Below, piece after piece: positions 32,247 through 42,166 of a DNA stretch of 64,000 nt. Under the pieces are notes generated by a model. That model ran no database searches. It was not told the origin of the DNA and saw only the letters and a list, made by a program, of their open reading frames with translations. Each line of letters opens with the position of its first letter. The stretch's first letter is position 1. Source of the DNA: Streptomyces umbrinus (GTDB lineage: Bacteria; Actinomycetota; Actinomycetes; Streptomycetales; Streptomycetaceae). Location: positions 5,642,001 to 5,706,000 of the forward strand of contig NZ_JAUSZI010000002.1 of assembly GCF_030817415.1 (NCBI RefSeq). The letters are read 5' to 3'. Position numbers and translations under genes: made by a program.

Positions 32247-33071
32247 ATGAGTTCTCTGCTGCTCCTTACCAATGCTCTCCAGCCGTCGACGGAGGTGCTT
32301 CCCGCCCTCGGCCTGCTGCTGCACAACGTGCGCGTGGCTCCGGCGGAAGGCCCCGCTCTCGTCGACACCCCTGGTGCCGACGTCATCCTGATCGACGGGC
32401 GGCGCGACCTGCCTCAGGTCCGCAGCCTCTGCCAGCTGCTGCGGTCCACCGGGCCCGGCTGTCCGCTCATCCTCGTCGTCACGGAGGGCGGTCTCGCGGC
32501 CGTCACCGCCGACTGGGGCATCGACGACGTCCTGCTCGACACCGCAGGTCCGGCGGAGGTCGAGGCACGACTGCGGCTGGCCATGGGCCGCCAGCAGATC
32601 GTCAACGACGACTCCCCCATGGAGATCCGCAACGGCGACCTGTCGGTCGACGAGGCGACCTACTCCGCCAAGCTCAAGGGCCGGGTCCTCGACCTCACCT
32701 TCAAGGAGTTCGAGCTCCTGAAGTACCTGGCGCAGCACCCCGGCCGCGTCTTCACGCGCGCCCAGCTCCTCCAGGAGGTCTGGGGCTACGACTACTTCGG
32801 TGGCACGCGGACAGTCGACGTCCACGTACGACGGCTGCGGGCGAAGCTCGGACCCGAGCACGAGTCGCTGATCGGGACCGTCCGCAACGTCGGCTACCGA
32901 TTCGTCACGCCGGAGAAGGCGGACCGGGCCACGGACGAGGCGAAGGCCAAGGCGGCCCAGCAGAAGCCGGGGGACACCGAGAATACGGACGAGTCGGCAC
33001 ACCTCGACGCCACCGAGAGTGCCGAGGTCACGGTGGAGGCACAGGAGCCCGTACGACCTGCACAGAGGTAG
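32247..33071 (+). CDS. glnR: GlnR, global nitrogen regulator (orphan OmpR-type)
   Basis: This 274-residue protein begins [20 protein letters not shown], as S. coelicolor GlnR as I remember it. The receiver-like domain (1-120) keeps Asp50 (VILIDGRRD) but lacks the full acidic pocket, as expected of GlnR, which is not phosphorylated by a partner kinase. The winged helix (125-225) has [20 protein letters not shown] and [14 protein letters not shown]. The C-terminal ~45 residues are a charged tail ([20 protein letters not shown]). GlnR controls glnA, amtB, glnII, nirB and ureA. There is no adjacent histidine kinase. The ribosome site is AGGTGGGG before ATG. Confidence 0.95.
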   Translation: MSSLLLLTNALQPSTEVLPALGLLLHNVRVAPAEGPALVDTPGADVILIDGRRDLPQVRSLCQLLRSTGPGCPLILVVTEGGLAAVTADWGIDDVLLDTAGPAEVEARLRLAMGRQQIVNDDSPMEIRNGDLSVDEATYSAKLKGRVLDLTFKEFELLKYLAQHPGRVFTRAQLLQEVWGYDYFGGTRTVDVHVRRLRAKLGPEHESLIGTVRNVGYRFVTPEKADRATDEAKAKAAQQKPGDTENTDESAHLDATESAEVTVEAQEPVRPAQR

Positions 33072-33094
33072 GTCCATCCGCGTAGACTCCGCGC

Positions 33095-34117
33095 GTGGCC
33101 AAGGTGACTCGGGATGACGTAGCACGACTGGCAGGGACGTCGACTGCCGTCGTCAGTTACGTCATCAACAACGGACCCCGGCCGGTTGCCCCGGCCACGC
33201 GCGAGCGTGTCCTCGCCGCGATCAAGGAGCTGGGGTATCGGCCCGACCGGGTTGCCCAGGCCATGGCGTCGAGGCGTACGGACCTCATAGGCCTGATCGT
33301 GCCGGACGCGCGCCAGCCCTTCTTCGGGGAGATGGCGCACGCGGTCGAACAGGCCGCGTCCGAGCGCGGGAAAATGGTGCTCGTCGGCAATTCCGACTAT
33401 GTCGGCGAGCGCGAGGTCCACTATCTGCGGGCCTTTCTCGGAATGCGGGTCTCGGGGCTCATCCTCGTCAGCCACGCGCTGAACGATCTGGCCGCCGCCG
33501 AGATCGAGGCGTGGGACGCCCGGGTGGTGCTGCTGCACGAGCGGCCCGAGGCCATCGACGACGTCGCCGTCGTCACGGACGACATAGGCGGCGCCCAGCT
33601 CGCGACAAGTCATCTTCTCGAGCACGGGTACGAGTACGTCGCCTGTCTGGGCGGTGTCGCGGAGACCCCCACCGTCGGTGACCCCGTCTCCGACCACGTG
33701 GAGGGCTGGCGGCGTGCGATGCACGAGGCCGGGCGCTCGACGGAGGGTCGCCTCTTCGAGGCGCTCTACAACCGGTACGACGCGTACAAGGTGGGGCTTG
33801 AGCTGCTGGCCGGGCCGGATCGGCCGCCGGCGATCTTCTGTTCCACGGACGACCAGGCGGTCGGGTTGTTGCGGGCCGCGCGTGAGCTTCGGATCGATGT
33901 GCCGGGGGAGTTGGCTGTCGCCGGGTTCGACGACATCAAGGAAGCGGCGTTGACCGATCCGCCGCTGACCACGATCGCGAGCGATCGGTCTGCGATGGCT
34001 CGGGCTGCGGTGGATCTTGTGCTTGACGATGGGCTGCGGGTCGCTGGCGCTCGGCGGGAGCGGTTGAAGTTGTTTCCGTCGCAGTTGGTTGTGCGGCGGT
34101 CTTGTGGGTGTGAGTAG
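33095..34117 (+). CDS. LacI-family transcriptional regulator
   Basis: This is 340 residues from GTG 33095. The LacI helix-turn-helix and hinge are clear ([20 protein letters not shown], then [16 protein letters not shown], with the YVINN segment replacing the more common RVLNN). The periplasmic-binding-like ligand domain follows ([20 protein letters not shown]). The end is [20 protein letters not shown]. It lies 23 bp downstream of glnR on the same strand, so some read-through transcription is likely. No sugar-utilisation gene is adjacent, so the ligand is unknown. Confidence 0.9.
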   Translation: MAKVTRDDVARLAGTSTAVVSYVINNGPRPVAPATRERVLAAIKELGYRPDRVAQAMASRRTDLIGLIVPDARQPFFGEMAHAVEQAASERGKMVLVGNSDYVGEREVHYLRAFLGMRVSGLILVSHALNDLAAAEIEAWDARVVLLHERPEAIDDVAVVTDDIGGAQLATSHLLEHGYEYVACLGGVAETPTVGDPVSDHVEGWRRAMHEAGRSTEGRLFEALYNRYDAYKVGLELLAGPDRPPAIFCSTDDQAVGLLRAARELRIDVPGELAVAGFDDIKEAALTDPPLTTIASDRSAMARAAVDLVLDDGLRVAGARRERLKLFPSQLVVRRSCGCE

Positions 34118-34160
34118 CAGCTCGGTCGGGTGGGTTGTTGGTCGGCTGCGGGTGCGTCGT

Positions 34161-34195
34161 GGCTTGTCGCGCAGTTCCCCGCGCCCCTAAAAGCA
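34161..34195. repeat. Dispersed intergenic repeat, copy 4
   Basis: GGCTTGTCGCGCAGTTCCCC followed by GCGCCCCTAAAAGC. It lies between the LacI gene and a terminator hairpin. Confidence 0.75.
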
Positions 34196-34206
34196 AAGGA
34201 CAAAAG

Positions 34207-34238
34207 CGTCGGCCCTCGCCAAGTGGCGGGGGCCGACG
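34207..34238. terminator. 14-bp hairpin between convergent genes
   Basis: The arms CGTCGGCCCTCGCC and GGCGGGGGCCGACG pair with one T-G wobble around AAGT. Placed between the stops of the LacI gene (+) and the protease gene (-). Confidence 0.8.
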
Positions 34239-34253
34239 TCTGTTCAGCGGTTT

Positions 34254-36011
34254 CTAGAACAGCAAGTTGTACTGGTTGAAGCCCGTTCCCAGGCTGGTGC
34301 GGGCGGCGAAGAGGTCGCTGGACGCCTTGTTCGTGCCGCGGTAGAGCCAGAGCGTGCCGCCCGAGTCGCGGGCCATGATGTCGGCCACGCCGTCACCCGT
34401 CACGTCGCCGTTGGAGACGTACGAGGTGAAGTTCCAGCCGGTACGGGCCTTGATGCGGGCCGACCAGGGGGTCTTCTCCTTGCCCGTGCCGCGGTAGAGC
34501 CAGAGGGTGCCGTCCGTGGAGCGGACGAGGAGGTCGGGCTTGCCGTCGCCGGAGAGGTCGCCGTGGCCGAAGATCTTCACGTTCTTCCAGGAGCCGCTGA
34601 CGACCTTGACCTTGCCGTAGAACTCGCCGTTGCCGCGTCCCGGGTAGAGGTAGACCGAGCCGTCGGCGTCCACCGCGAGCAGGTCCGGGCGGGCGTCGCC
34701 CGTCATGTCGCCGGGGATCGCATACGACTTGTAGCCGCCCCAGACCGAACTGATCTGCATCCAGGTCCAGTCGCCGACGGCGTGGTCCATGTAGCTGCGG
34801 TACAGCTTGCCGTCGGTCTTGTCGCGGACGATCAGGTCCTGGTAGAAGTCCCGGTCCAGGTCGGCCTGGAGGACCCAGGTGGCGGTCTGCCAGCCGTTGC
34901 CCTGGTAGGCGCGCTGGGCCAGCGAGGTGCCCTTGCTGTCCTGCTGGAAGAGGCCGCCCGAGGGCGTGCGGGCCAGCAGGTCGGCGCGGCCGTCGTACGT
35001 CAGGTCGGTGTCGTCGACGCGCGGCTGGGCCGCCCAGGCGTAGGAGCTGACCTTGGTGAAGACCGGGTAGGCGCCCTTGCCGGTGCAGCCCGCGACGCCC
35101 CAGGAGACGATGCCGACGATCTTGTCGCCGACGACCAGGGGGCCGCCGGAGTCGCCGTTGCAGGGGCTGTCGGTGCCCTCGTCGGCGCCGGTCGCGGGGG
35201 TGCCCGCGCAGGTCATCGAGCCCTCGATGAACTCGTCGTCGCCGAGGACCGTCTGCATGGCGCTGTTGCAGGTGGAGTCGGCGACCAGCGGCAGGCTCGC
35301 CTTCTTCAGCTTCGTCGAGAGGGTGGCGTCCTCGGCGCCGGAGGTCAGGCCCCAGCCGTAGACAGTGGCCGCGGTGCCGGCCTTGTAGAGCGCGCTGTCG
35401 TCGGACGCGGCCAGGCGCAGCCACTGCTGTTCCAGCGGGCGGTCCAGGGTGAGCACCGCGATGTCGTTCTGGGCGGTGGCGTCGTTGTAGCGGGGGTGGG
35501 TCCACTGGCGGAAGACGCCTGCGGGGGTGCCGGTGGCGTAGTCGTCGAGGTCGGTGGTGCCGGCCAGGACGGCGCCGTTGCTCACCCAGTCGAGGCCCGC
35601 GACGCAGTGGGCGGCCGTGAGGACCTTGTTCGGGGCGACGAGGGTGCCGCCGCAGAAGTAGCCGTTGCCGGTGGCCGGGTCGGAGTAGCCGAGCTGGACC
35701 ATCCACGGGGCACTGGCGATGGTGGTCTCACCGCCGCCGATGATGAACGGTGACTTGCTGGGCGAGGCGTCCGCGGGGGTCTCGCCGGTCGCCTTCGCCG
35801 CCGCGACGATCCGGTCGCGCAGCTCCTTGGCGGAGGCGGTCGGCTTCGCGGGCTGCGAGAGGTTCGCGTCGGGCAGACCCCCGGTGGGGTCGTCCGCCGC
35901 TGTCGCGGGCTGGGCCGCGAGGACGCTGGCGCAACTCAGCGCCAGCGCGAGAGCGGCCGCGGGGAACGCCGTGACGGGGCGTCTCCAACGGTCGCGCAGG
36001 GCACGTATCAC
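34254..36011 (-). CDS. Secreted trypsin-like serine protease with FG-GAP/VCBS-like repeats
   Basis: This 585-residue protein has a signal peptide with a twin-arginine-like start (RDRWRRPVTAFPAAALALAL) ending at ATAA, then a propeptide to about 88. The S1 protease domain (IIGGGETTIASAPWMVQLGY) has catalytic His135 (TAAHC), Asp183 (NDIAVLTLD) and Ser288 (NGDSGGP), with the paired cysteines of chymotrypsin-fold enzymes. Residues 340-585 contain repeated Asp-rich FG-GAP-type units (GDMTGDARPDLLAVDADGSV, GDLSGDGKPDLLVRSTDGTL, GDVTGDGVADIMARDSGGTL), likely a calcium-binding beta-propeller for adhesion or substrate binding. GTG start with AGGAG at 36011. Confidence 0.92.
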   Translation of the reverse strand: MIRALRDRWRRPVTAFPAAALALALSCASVLAAQPATAADDPTGGLPDANLSQPAKPTASAKELRDRIVAAAKATGETPADASPSKSPFIIGGGETTIASAPWMVQLGYSDPATGNGYFCGGTLVAPNKVLTAAHCVAGLDWVSNGAVLAGTTDLDDYATGTPAGVFRQWTHPRYNDATAQNDIAVLTLDRPLEQQWLRLAASDDSALYKAGTAATVYGWGLTSGAEDATLSTKLKKASLPLVADSTCNSAMQTVLGDDEFIEGSMTCAGTPATGADEGTDSPCNGDSGGPLVVGDKIVGIVSWGVAGCTGKGAYPVFTKVSSYAWAAQPRVDDTDLTYDGRADLLARTPSGGLFQQDSKGTSLAQRAYQGNGWQTATWVLQADLDRDFYQDLIVRDKTDGKLYRSYMDHAVGDWTWMQISSVWGGYKSYAIPGDMTGDARPDLLAVDADGSVYLYPGRGNGEFYGKVKVVSGSWKNVKIFGHGDLSGDGKPDLLVRSTDGTLWLYRGTGKEKTPWSARIKARTGWNFTSYVSNGDVTGDGVADIMARDSGGTLWLYRGTNKASSDLFAARTSLGTGFNQYNLLF

Positions 36012-36209
36012 TCAGGGCTCCTGAGGTGGTGGTGTGTCGTGAACCCACCAAGATTGCGCCCCTCGTTTCCCGTTGCACACGTCCTTCACAGGGGTCCGAC
36101 AAGTATTCGTCCGCCGCTTCCCTCACATCACCGTGCCGCAACCCCCTGTTTCACCGATTTCAGCGGCCCCAGGCGCCTTTATATCGGGCATACGCGGTTC
36201 TGTCGGGCT

Positions 36210-36239
36210 TCTCAGGGAGCACTCAGGGAGCTCTCATGG
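36210..36239. promoter_or_regulatory. Three 8-bp direct repeats with 3-nt spacing (MprA-box-like)
   Basis: TCTCAGGG, AGC, ACTCAGGG, AGC, TCTCATGG at 36210, 36221 and 36232, an 11-bp period ending 21 bp before the HtrA start. OmpR-type regulators bind tandem direct repeats of this spacing, and mycobacterial MprA is described as using two 8-bp repeats separated by 3 nt. The MprA-like regulator at 37783 is the obvious candidate. Confidence 0.65.
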
Positions 36240-36260
36240 TCGGGGTTCAGAGTCTGAGTC

Positions 36261-37418
36261 ATGACCGAGAGCTTCCGCCGCAGCGGCGAGTACCCCCAGG
36301 GCGAACAGCAGCAGTCCGCGTACACGCAGGGCGACGCGCAGCAGTCCGCGTACCCCCAGCAGCCGTACGCCTCCGCGCACCCCGCGAGCTCCTCCTCCGA
36401 CTCCTCCACCTTCTCCGGTTCCTCCGTGAACCCGGAGTGGCCGCCCCCGCCGGCGTACGAGCCGGCGCAGCAGGGCGCCGCTCCCACGGCCCTCCTCACC
36501 GAGCCCGTCTCCCCGGCTCCCGCCGCTCCCCGCAAGCGCGCCAAGGGTCCGCTGGCGCTGCTGGCCGCCGTGGCGATAGCCGCCGCGGCCGTGGGCGGCG
36601 GTACCGCGTACGCCTTCCAGGAGCTGACCGGCAGCGACACGGTGGCGAGCAGCAGCACCAGCACCAGCGTCGTGCCCACCAGTGAGAAGGGCAGCGTCGC
36701 CGGGGTCGCCAAGGCGGTCAGCCCGAGCATCGTCGAGATCAGCGCCACCTCGAACGCCGGCCAGTCCACCGGTTCCGGCGTGATCATCACCAGCGGCGGC
36801 GAGATCATCACCAACAACCACGTGGTCTCGGGCGCCTCCGAGATCAAGGTCCAGCTGAGCAACGGCAAGTCGTACACCGCGAAGGTCGTCGGCACCGACA
36901 GCAAGAAGGACCTCGCGCTCATCAAGCTGGAGAACGCGCCGTCCGGTCTGACGGTCGCGACGCTCGGCGACTCCGCGGGCGTCAAGGTCGGCGACCAGGT
37001 CGTGGCGATCGGCTCCCCCGAGGGCCTGACCGGCACGGTCACCAGCGGCATCGTCTCCGCCCTCAACCGTGACGTCACCGTCTCCACGGACGAGAGCCAG
37101 GGCCAGCAGCAGCAACAGCAGGGCGGCGGCAGCGGTCAGTGGCCGTTCGAGTTCGGCGGCCAGGAGTTCAACGGCGACACCGGCTCGTCCACGACCACCT
37201 ACAAGGCCCTCCAGACCGACGCGTCCCTCAACCCGGGCAACTCCGGCGGCGCGCTGATCGACATGAACGGCAACATCATCGGCATCAACTCCGCGATGTA
37301 CTCCGCCGCGGACGCCACCTCGTCGAGCGCCGGCAGCGTGGGCCTCGGGTTCGCCATCCCGATCAACACCGTCAAGGCCGATCTGGACACCCTGCGGGCC
37401 GGCGGCTCCGACAGCTGA
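36261..37418 (+). CDS. HtrA/DegP-like membrane-anchored serine protease
   Basis: This 385-residue protein has a cytoplasmic Gln/Ser-rich N-terminus (1-90), one membrane helix (about 97-118) and an exported trypsin-like domain. Catalytic residues are His187 (ITNNHVV), Asp217 (KDLALIK) and Ser328 (NPGNSGGAL). No PDZ domain follows, and the protein stops soon after the protease fold. A poly-Gln/Gly insertion (QGQQQQQQGGGSGQ) interrupts the surface loop near 280-295. It probably degrades misfolded envelope proteins under stress. The downstream MprAB-like pair and the promoter repeats at 36210-36239 indicate stress-inducible control, as for mycobacterial pepD. Confidence 0.92.
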   Translation: MTESFRRSGEYPQGEQQQSAYTQGDAQQSAYPQQPYASAHPASSSSDSSTFSGSSVNPEWPPPPAYEPAQQGAAPTALLTEPVSPAPAAPRKRAKGPLALLAAVAIAAAAVGGGTAYAFQELTGSDTVASSSTSTSVVPTSEKGSVAGVAKAVSPSIVEISATSNAGQSTGSGVIITSGGEIITNNHVVSGASEIKVQLSNGKSYTAKVVGTDSKKDLALIKLENAPSGLTVATLGDSAGVKVGDQVVAIGSPEGLTGTVTSGIVSALNRDVTVSTDESQGQQQQQQGGGSGQWPFEFGGQEFNGDTGSSTTTYKALQTDASLNPGNSGGALIDMNGNIIGINSAMYSAADATSSSAGSVGLGFAIPINTVKADLDTLRAGGSDS

Positions 37419-37490
37419 CCGTCCGCCCGCACCCCTCCCCGTCAGCCCCTCCGACTCACTCCCTTCGCACCGAGCCACCCGGAGTTCGTC

Positions 37491-37676
37491 ATGAAGATCA
37501 GGAACGTCTCCCACACCGTCGCGGGCGCCGACCCGGCCGCGTTCGCCCTGGCCCTCGAAGTGGCGTACGAGCTCCACGCACCGGCGCCCCGCGCGCCCGA
37601 ACTGGCCGCCGCGGCCGCTCCGCGCGGCGCCCGCCGAGGGGTCGGCGCCCGTACCGGCCGAACCGTACGAGGCTGA
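37491..37676 (+). CDS. Small hypothetical protein, 61 aa
   Basis: ATG 37491 is preceded by GGAG at 7 nt and opens a 61-codon frame between the HtrA gene and the response regulator gene. The product is Ala/Arg/Pro-rich ([20 protein letters not shown], later [17 protein letters not shown]). It has no membrane helix or known motif. The second half could be frame noise in GC-rich DNA. It is listed because the start signals and position in the operon are reasonable. Confidence 0.4.
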   Translation: MKIRNVSHTVAGADPAAFALALEVAYELHAPAPRAPELAAAAAPRGARRGVGARTGRTVRG

Positions 37677-37782
37677 TCCCTGCCGGGCTCACGGGCCCGG
37701 CAGGCGCTACGAGAACAGCCCTGAACGTGCGAGGCTGAAAGCGCCCCGACCACGTCCCACCGCACCCGAGGAACTGACCGCG

Positions 37783-38514
37783 ATGAGCCCCGCCGAAGGC
37801 GACCGTGAACCCCAGCGCATCCTGATCGTCGACGACGAGCCGGCCGTGCGCGAAGCACTCCAGCGCAGCCTCGCCTTCGAGGGTTACGACACCGAGGTCG
37901 CCGTCGACGGCGCGGACGCCCTGGAGAAGTCCACGGTGTACCAGCCGGACCTGGTCGTCCTCGACATCCAGATGCCGCGGATGGACGGCCTGACCGCCGC
38001 CCGCCGGATGCGCGGCGCGGGCACCACGACGCCGATCCTCATGCTGACGGCCCGCGACACGGTCGGCGACCGCGTCACCGGCCTCGACGCCGGCGCCGAC
38101 GACTATCTGGTCAAGCCCTTCGAACTCGACGAACTCTTCGCCCGCGTACGGGCGTTGCTGCGCCGCAGCTCCTACGCGGCCGCGGCCGTCGGCGCCCCCG
38201 CGGACGACGCGCTCACCTTCGGCGACCTGCGCATGGACCTCGCGACGCGCGAGGTCACGCGGGGTGGGCGGCCGGTCGAGCTGACCCGCACGGAGTTCAC
38301 CCTGCTGGAGATGTTCCTCGCCCATCCGCGCCAGGTCCTCACCCGCGAGCAGATCCTGAAGGCGGTGTGGGGCTTCGACTTCGAGCCGTCCTCCAACTCC
38401 CTTGATGTGTACGTGATGTACCTGCGCAGGAAGACCGAGGCGGGCGGCGAGCCCCGTCTTGTGCACACGGTGCGGGGTGTGGGGTATGTCCTGCGGTCGG
38501 GTGGGGCGGAGTGA
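37783..38514 (+). CDS. OmpR-type response regulator (MprA-like)
   Basis: This 243-residue protein has a receiver domain with the full acidic pocket and phospho-acceptor Asp61 ([13 protein letters not shown]), plus Lys111 (YLVKPFEL). Residues 150-240 form an OmpR/PhoB winged helix ([20 protein letters not shown], later [12 protein letters not shown]). The neighbouring HtrA protease and the coupled histidine kinase match mycobacterial MprA-MprB-PepD. It probably binds the direct repeats before the HtrA gene. Its stop overlaps the kinase start by 4 bp. Confidence 0.92.
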   Translation: MSPAEGDREPQRILIVDDEPAVREALQRSLAFEGYDTEVAVDGADALEKSTVYQPDLVVLDIQMPRMDGLTAARRMRGAGTTTPILMLTARDTVGDRVTGLDAGADDYLVKPFELDELFARVRALLRRSSYAAAAVGAPADDALTFGDLRMDLATREVTRGGRPVELTRTEFTLLEMFLAHPRQVLTREQILKAVWGFDFEPSSNSLDVYVMYLRRKTEAGGEPRLVHTVRGVGYVLRSGGAE

Positions 38515-39971
38515 AGCGCGTAGTACGCCGGTTCACCTCCCTCCCGATCCGGACCCGGCTGTCGCTTCTGGTCGCGGCGGCGGTGGCGTTCGCGGTGGCG
38601 GCCGTTTCTGTGACGTGCTGGTTCATCGTCCAGGGGAAGCTGTACGACCAGGTCGACGACGACCTGCAAGCGGCTTCCACGCCTCAGCCGTACTCACAGG
38701 TCGTTGCCGCACTGGAGAGCTGCGCCCAGACACCGCTGCCGAAGAATGAGGACTTCGGCGCCCGGGACACCTACTACCTGCAACTGGTCAAGGCGGACGG
38801 AACGCCCTGCGTCTCGGTGAACTCCGAAGGCACGGTCAAGGTCACCAGCGACGACACGGACGTGATCAAGAACGCGGACGACAAAAACGGGATCTTCCGA
38901 AACGGAACCGACACCGACGGGAACGCCGTACGCATCCTGACGGTCCCTCTGACCGTCACTCAGGGCCCGAGCCGGCCGCAGCTGTACGCGGACACGGCAC
39001 TCCTCATCGGCGTGCCCCTCAAGAGCACCCAAAGCACCCTCAACGACCTGGCCCTCATCCTGCTCCTCGTCTCCGGCATCGGAGTTCTCGGCGCCGGCGC
39101 CGCCGGTCTCGCGGTCGCCCGTGCGGGCCTGCGGCCGGTCGACAAGCTCACCGAAGCCGTGGAACACGTGGCCCGCACCGAGGACCTCTCCGTGCGCATC
39201 CCGGTGGAGGAGGAGAGCGAGGACGAGGTCGCCCGGCTCTCCCGTTCCTTCAACTCGATGACCAGCGCCCTGGCCAGCTCCCGCGAGCTGCAACAGCAAC
39301 TCATCGCCGACGCCGGTCACGAACTGCGTACCCCCCTCACCTCCCTCCGTACGAACATCGAGCTGCTCACCCGCAGTGAGGAGACGGGGCGGCCCATCCC
39401 CGAGGCGGACCGCAAGGCGCTGCTCGCCTCCGTCAAGGCGCAGATGACCGAACTGGCCGCTTTGATCGGGGACTTGCAGACGCTGTCGCGGTCGGACGCG
39501 GGGACGCCGGCGGACCGCGTACAGGTGGTGTCGTTGCAGGACACCGTGGAGGCGGCCCTGCGCCGGGCCCGTCTGCGCGGCCCGGAGCTGACGATCACCG
39601 CGAACGTGGACCCCTGGTTCGTACGGGCGGAGCCCTCCGCGCTGGAGCGGGCCATCGTGAACATCCTCGACAACGCGGTGAAGTTCAGCCCCGAGGGCGG
39701 CACGGTCGACGTCGCCCTCAAGGACGGCGAACTGACCGTACGGGACCACGGCCCGGGCATCCCCGCCGACGAACTCCCGCACGTCTTCGACCGCTTCTGG
39801 CGCTCACCGAGTGCAAGGGCACTCCCCGGCTCGGGCCTGGGCCTGTCCATCGTGGCCCGTACGGTCCAACAGGCGGGCGGCGACGTGGCGTTGAGCCCGG
39901 CCGAGGGCGGCGGCACGGTGGCGACGATCCGGTTGCCCGGCGCACCGACACCGCCGCCCGCGCTGGACTGA
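38511..39971 (+). CDS. Sensor histidine kinase (MprB-like)
   Basis: This 486-residue protein has an N-terminal membrane helix (about 18-42), a ~130-residue extracytoplasmic sensor, a second helix (about 163-190) and a HAMP linker ([20 protein letters not shown]). The HisKA dimerisation helix carries the phospho-acceptor His near 270 ([17 protein letters not shown]), and the HATPase has N ([11 protein letters not shown]), G1 (VRDHGPGIP), F and G2 (GSGLGLSIV) boxes. It is translationally coupled to the response regulator (GTGA overlap). The expected signal is envelope or protein-folding stress, by analogy with MprB. Confidence 0.93.
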   Translation: MKRVVRRFTSLPIRTRLSLLVAAAVAFAVAAVSVTCWFIVQGKLYDQVDDDLQAASTPQPYSQVVAALESCAQTPLPKNEDFGARDTYYLQLVKADGTPCVSVNSEGTVKVTSDDTDVIKNADDKNGIFRNGTDTDGNAVRILTVPLTVTQGPSRPQLYADTALLIGVPLKSTQSTLNDLALILLLVSGIGVLGAGAAGLAVARAGLRPVDKLTEAVEHVARTEDLSVRIPVEEESEDEVARLSRSFNSMTSALASSRELQQQLIADAGHELRTPLTSLRTNIELLTRSEETGRPIPEADRKALLASVKAQMTELAALIGDLQTLSRSDAGTPADRVQVVSLQDTVEAALRRARLRGPELTITANVDPWFVRAEPSALERAIVNILDNAVKFSPEGGTVDVALKDGELTVRDHGPGIPADELPHVFDRFWRSPSARALPGSGLGLSIVARTVQQAGGDVALSPAEGGGTVATIRLPGAPTPPPALD

Positions 39972-39998
39972 GGCGGGCCCTTCCCCCGAGGGCCGGTC

Positions 39999-41120
39999 TC
40001 AGCCCGCCTGGGACGGTGTCTGCTTCATTCCGTCGACCACGGCACGGTTCTTGATGGCCATGGTGAAGTTCACCGTGCCGGGCTTGACCAGGACGCCCTC
40101 TTCCTTGAGCTGCCTCACCTGGACATTGCGCGCACCGAGGTAGACATGGGTCTTCTTGTCGAAGATCCACTCCTCGCGCTGCCCGCTGGTCTCGTCCAGC
40201 CGGGCCACCGCCACCCCGTGGCGACCGGCGGCGTCCACCGCGTCGTCGACGACGACGACGCCCGGGATCTTGGCGGCGGCCTCGAACAGCGCCGGGTAGA
40301 GCTCGGCCGGCGGGTAGCTCTCGGCGAGGAGGTCACCGATGGTGGTGAAGGCCTGCTGGTCGGGGGTGTTCCCCTGGCCCTTGGTCTCCTTGTAGATCTT
40401 GGCAAGGAGTGCGTCGGGGTCGGTGGTCAGCTTGGTCAGGTAGTCGTACGACGGGCTGCCCAGGTGCGCCTTCGGGGTGTTGCCCTGCTCGTCGGGCAGG
40501 CTCAGGGTCTCGCCCTCGGGGCCCTCGTTGACGGCGGGGTCGATCAGCCAGCCCTTGACGCCGTCCGGGGACTCCCAGATCTGCCGGCGGTGCAGTTCGT
40601 GGCTGGCCAGGCTGGACTTGTCGTCGACGGTCTTCACGAAGGTGTCGGCCAGCACGGACTCGATGTAGATGTACTGACCGGGCTTGACGGTCGGGTGGTC
40701 GCCCTCGGCCGCCGCCAGCGAGATCTGGTCGAGCAGCTGGGGCACGCCCTTCGCGGACGCGGTACCGACGTCGGTGGTCAGGGCCGGTCCGGTGGCCACA
40801 CCGCTGTCCCGTACCCCGCTGCCGTCACCGCCGACCGTCACCACTCCGGCGATGACCACCGCGGACAGGGCGGCCGCCATCGCGGGCAGCGTGATCGCGG
40901 GGCGCGGCAGCCGGAATCGCCGGGCCTTCTGAGGGGCCGCGGCGGTCATCCCCGTAGTCGCCGTGCGCTCTTCCCGCTGGACCTGCTCGTGGATCTGGGC
41001 CATCAGACGCTCCTTGTGGAACTGGTGGCGGCCCGTCGGCAGGTCACGCGCCGTCTGGGACAGGAGCTGTGCCTCCTGGTCCCACTCGGCAGGGTGCTGC
41101 CGGGACGTGTTCGCGTTCAT
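39999..41120 (-). CDS. CU044_5270-type membrane protein, ECF sigma partner
   Basis: This 373-residue protein has a cytoplasmic N-terminus (1-72; LLSQTARDLPTGRHQFHKER), one membrane helix (about 75-97; ITLPAMAAALSAVVIAGVVT) and a large extracytoplasmic domain (105-373). This is the CU044_5270 family layout. The gene overlaps the end of the upstream ECF sigma gene by 4 bp (ATGA). No anti-sigma zinc finger is present, but the cytoplasmic N-terminus and outer domain make it a likely membrane regulator of that sigma factor. It converges on the histidine kinase gene with a 27-bp gap. Confidence 0.85.
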   Translation of the reverse strand: MNANTSRQHPAEWDQEAQLLSQTARDLPTGRHQFHKERLMAQIHEQVQREERTATTGMTAAAPQKARRFRLPRPAITLPAMAAALSAVVIAGVVTVGGDGSGVRDSGVATGPALTTDVGTASAKGVPQLLDQISLAAAEGDHPTVKPGQYIYIESVLADTFVKTVDDKSSLASHELHRRQIWESPDGVKGWLIDPAVNEGPEGETLSLPDEQGNTPKAHLGSPSYDYLTKLTTDPDALLAKIYKETKGQGNTPDQQAFTTIGDLLAESYPPAELYPALFEAAAKIPGVVVVDDAVDAAGRHGVAVARLDETSGQREEWIFDKKTHVYLGARNVQVRQLKEEGVLVKPGTVNFTMAIKNRAVVDGMKQTPSQAG

Positions 41121-41809
41121 CGGTTTCCTTCCTGTGCGGGCCGGATCGCATTTACGTGATCGCCTCTTGTCTGTCGTACGGGGCCGGGGCCTTCCCGTTT
41201 TTCGCGAACTTTCTTGAACGCGATGCCGGAGACAGGACGCCCCAACTCCCCCTGGCTCACGGCAAGTTGGGGCAGGGCGAGCTGAGCCTCGGCGATCGAG
41301 CGCAGTTTCTTGCGGGCGCGGGAGAGGCGGGAGGCGACCGTCCCGACGGGAATGCCGAGCGCCTCCGCCGCGGCCTCATAGTCCAGGCCCTCCCCCAGGC
41401 AGAGCGTGATGACCTCGCGCTCCGGTCTGCGCAGGGTCGCGAGCGCGGTGAGGGCCGTGGCGAGCCGGTGCCGGTCGTCGACGCGGTCGGCGACCTCCTC
41501 GGCGTGGTCGGGCACGGCGAGCTCGGCCGCGGCGGCGGCGTTCGCGGCTCGGCGGTAGCGCCGGTTGCTGCGGTACTGGTTGCGAGCCGTGTTCGTGGCG
41601 ATGCCCAGCAACCAGGGCCGCAGCGAGCCGCCCTCCGGGTCGACCCTGTCGCGCAGCCGCCACGCCTCCATGAAGGTCGCGGCCATCACGTCCTCGGCCG
41701 TCGACCAGTCGGCGGTCAGCCGGAACGCGTGGTTGTAGACCGCACGGGCGTACGCGTCGAAGAGTTCGGCGAAAGCGCTCGAGTCCCCGGCCCGTATCCG
41801 GGTTCGCAT
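41117..41809 (-). CDS. ECF RNA polymerase sigma factor
   Basis: This is 230 residues from ATG 41809, which has AGAGGTGA 8 nt upstream; a GTG four codons earlier lacks such a site. Region 2 reads FAELFDAYARAVYNHAFRLT, then DVMAATFMEAW. Region 4 reads LRRPEREVITLCLGEGLDYE, then AAEALGIPVGTVASRLSRAR. A ~45-residue C-terminal extension (SQGELGRPVSGIAFKKVREK) follows region 4. It is co-translated with the CU044_5270-type membrane protein. The regulon is unknown. Confidence 0.93.
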   Translation of the reverse strand: MRTRIRAGDSSAFAELFDAYARAVYNHAFRLTADWSTAEDVMAATFMEAWRLRDRVDPEGGSLRPWLLGIATNTARNQYRSNRRYRRAANAAAAAELAVPDHAEEVADRVDDRHRLATALTALATLRRPEREVITLCLGEGLDYEAAAEALGIPVGTVASRLSRARKKLRSIAEAQLALPQLAVSQGELGRPVSGIAFKKVREKREGPGPVRQTRGDHVNAIRPAQEGNR

Positions 41810-42166
41810 ATGAGTGGTCACCTCTATGAGCTGTACGGCGGGAGGGACCGCCTTCCCGTGAGCTGCGTCACAGGGGAGGCGGGGCCCGGTTTGCCCGCGA
41901 GGCGAGGCCCGTGCGAGTCTCGGGCATCATCTCTCCGAAAGGCTGACCCGTGATGCCCGGCATGGTTCCAGGTCTGGTCCTCGGCGACTTCTCCTCCCGC
42001 GCTTCGACGCGGGAGCGGTAGCCCCCTTCCTGCCCGACCTACGAACCCGTACCGCGCGATACCGCGAGACGGGCCGTCTGCCACGCACGGCGGCTTCCCC
42101 ACTTCCCCGGCTCCTCGTCGAAGTGCTCTTCGTGCCCACCGCACGTTCGAACACGAGGAGTACGTC
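41810..42166. other. 357-bp divergent promoter region, no gene supported
   Basis: A 22-codon frame (MPGMVPGLVLGDFSSRASTR) starts at 41953 but has no clear ribosome site and is not counted as a gene. The region separates the divergent ECF sigma gene and the methyltransferase gene. Confidence 0.5.

Noticed and set aside
39971..40008. Short inverted repeat between the histidine kinase and CU044_5270-type genes as a terminator
   Set aside because: Only a 7-bp outer stem interrupted by mismatches and overlapping both gene ends; too weak to list.
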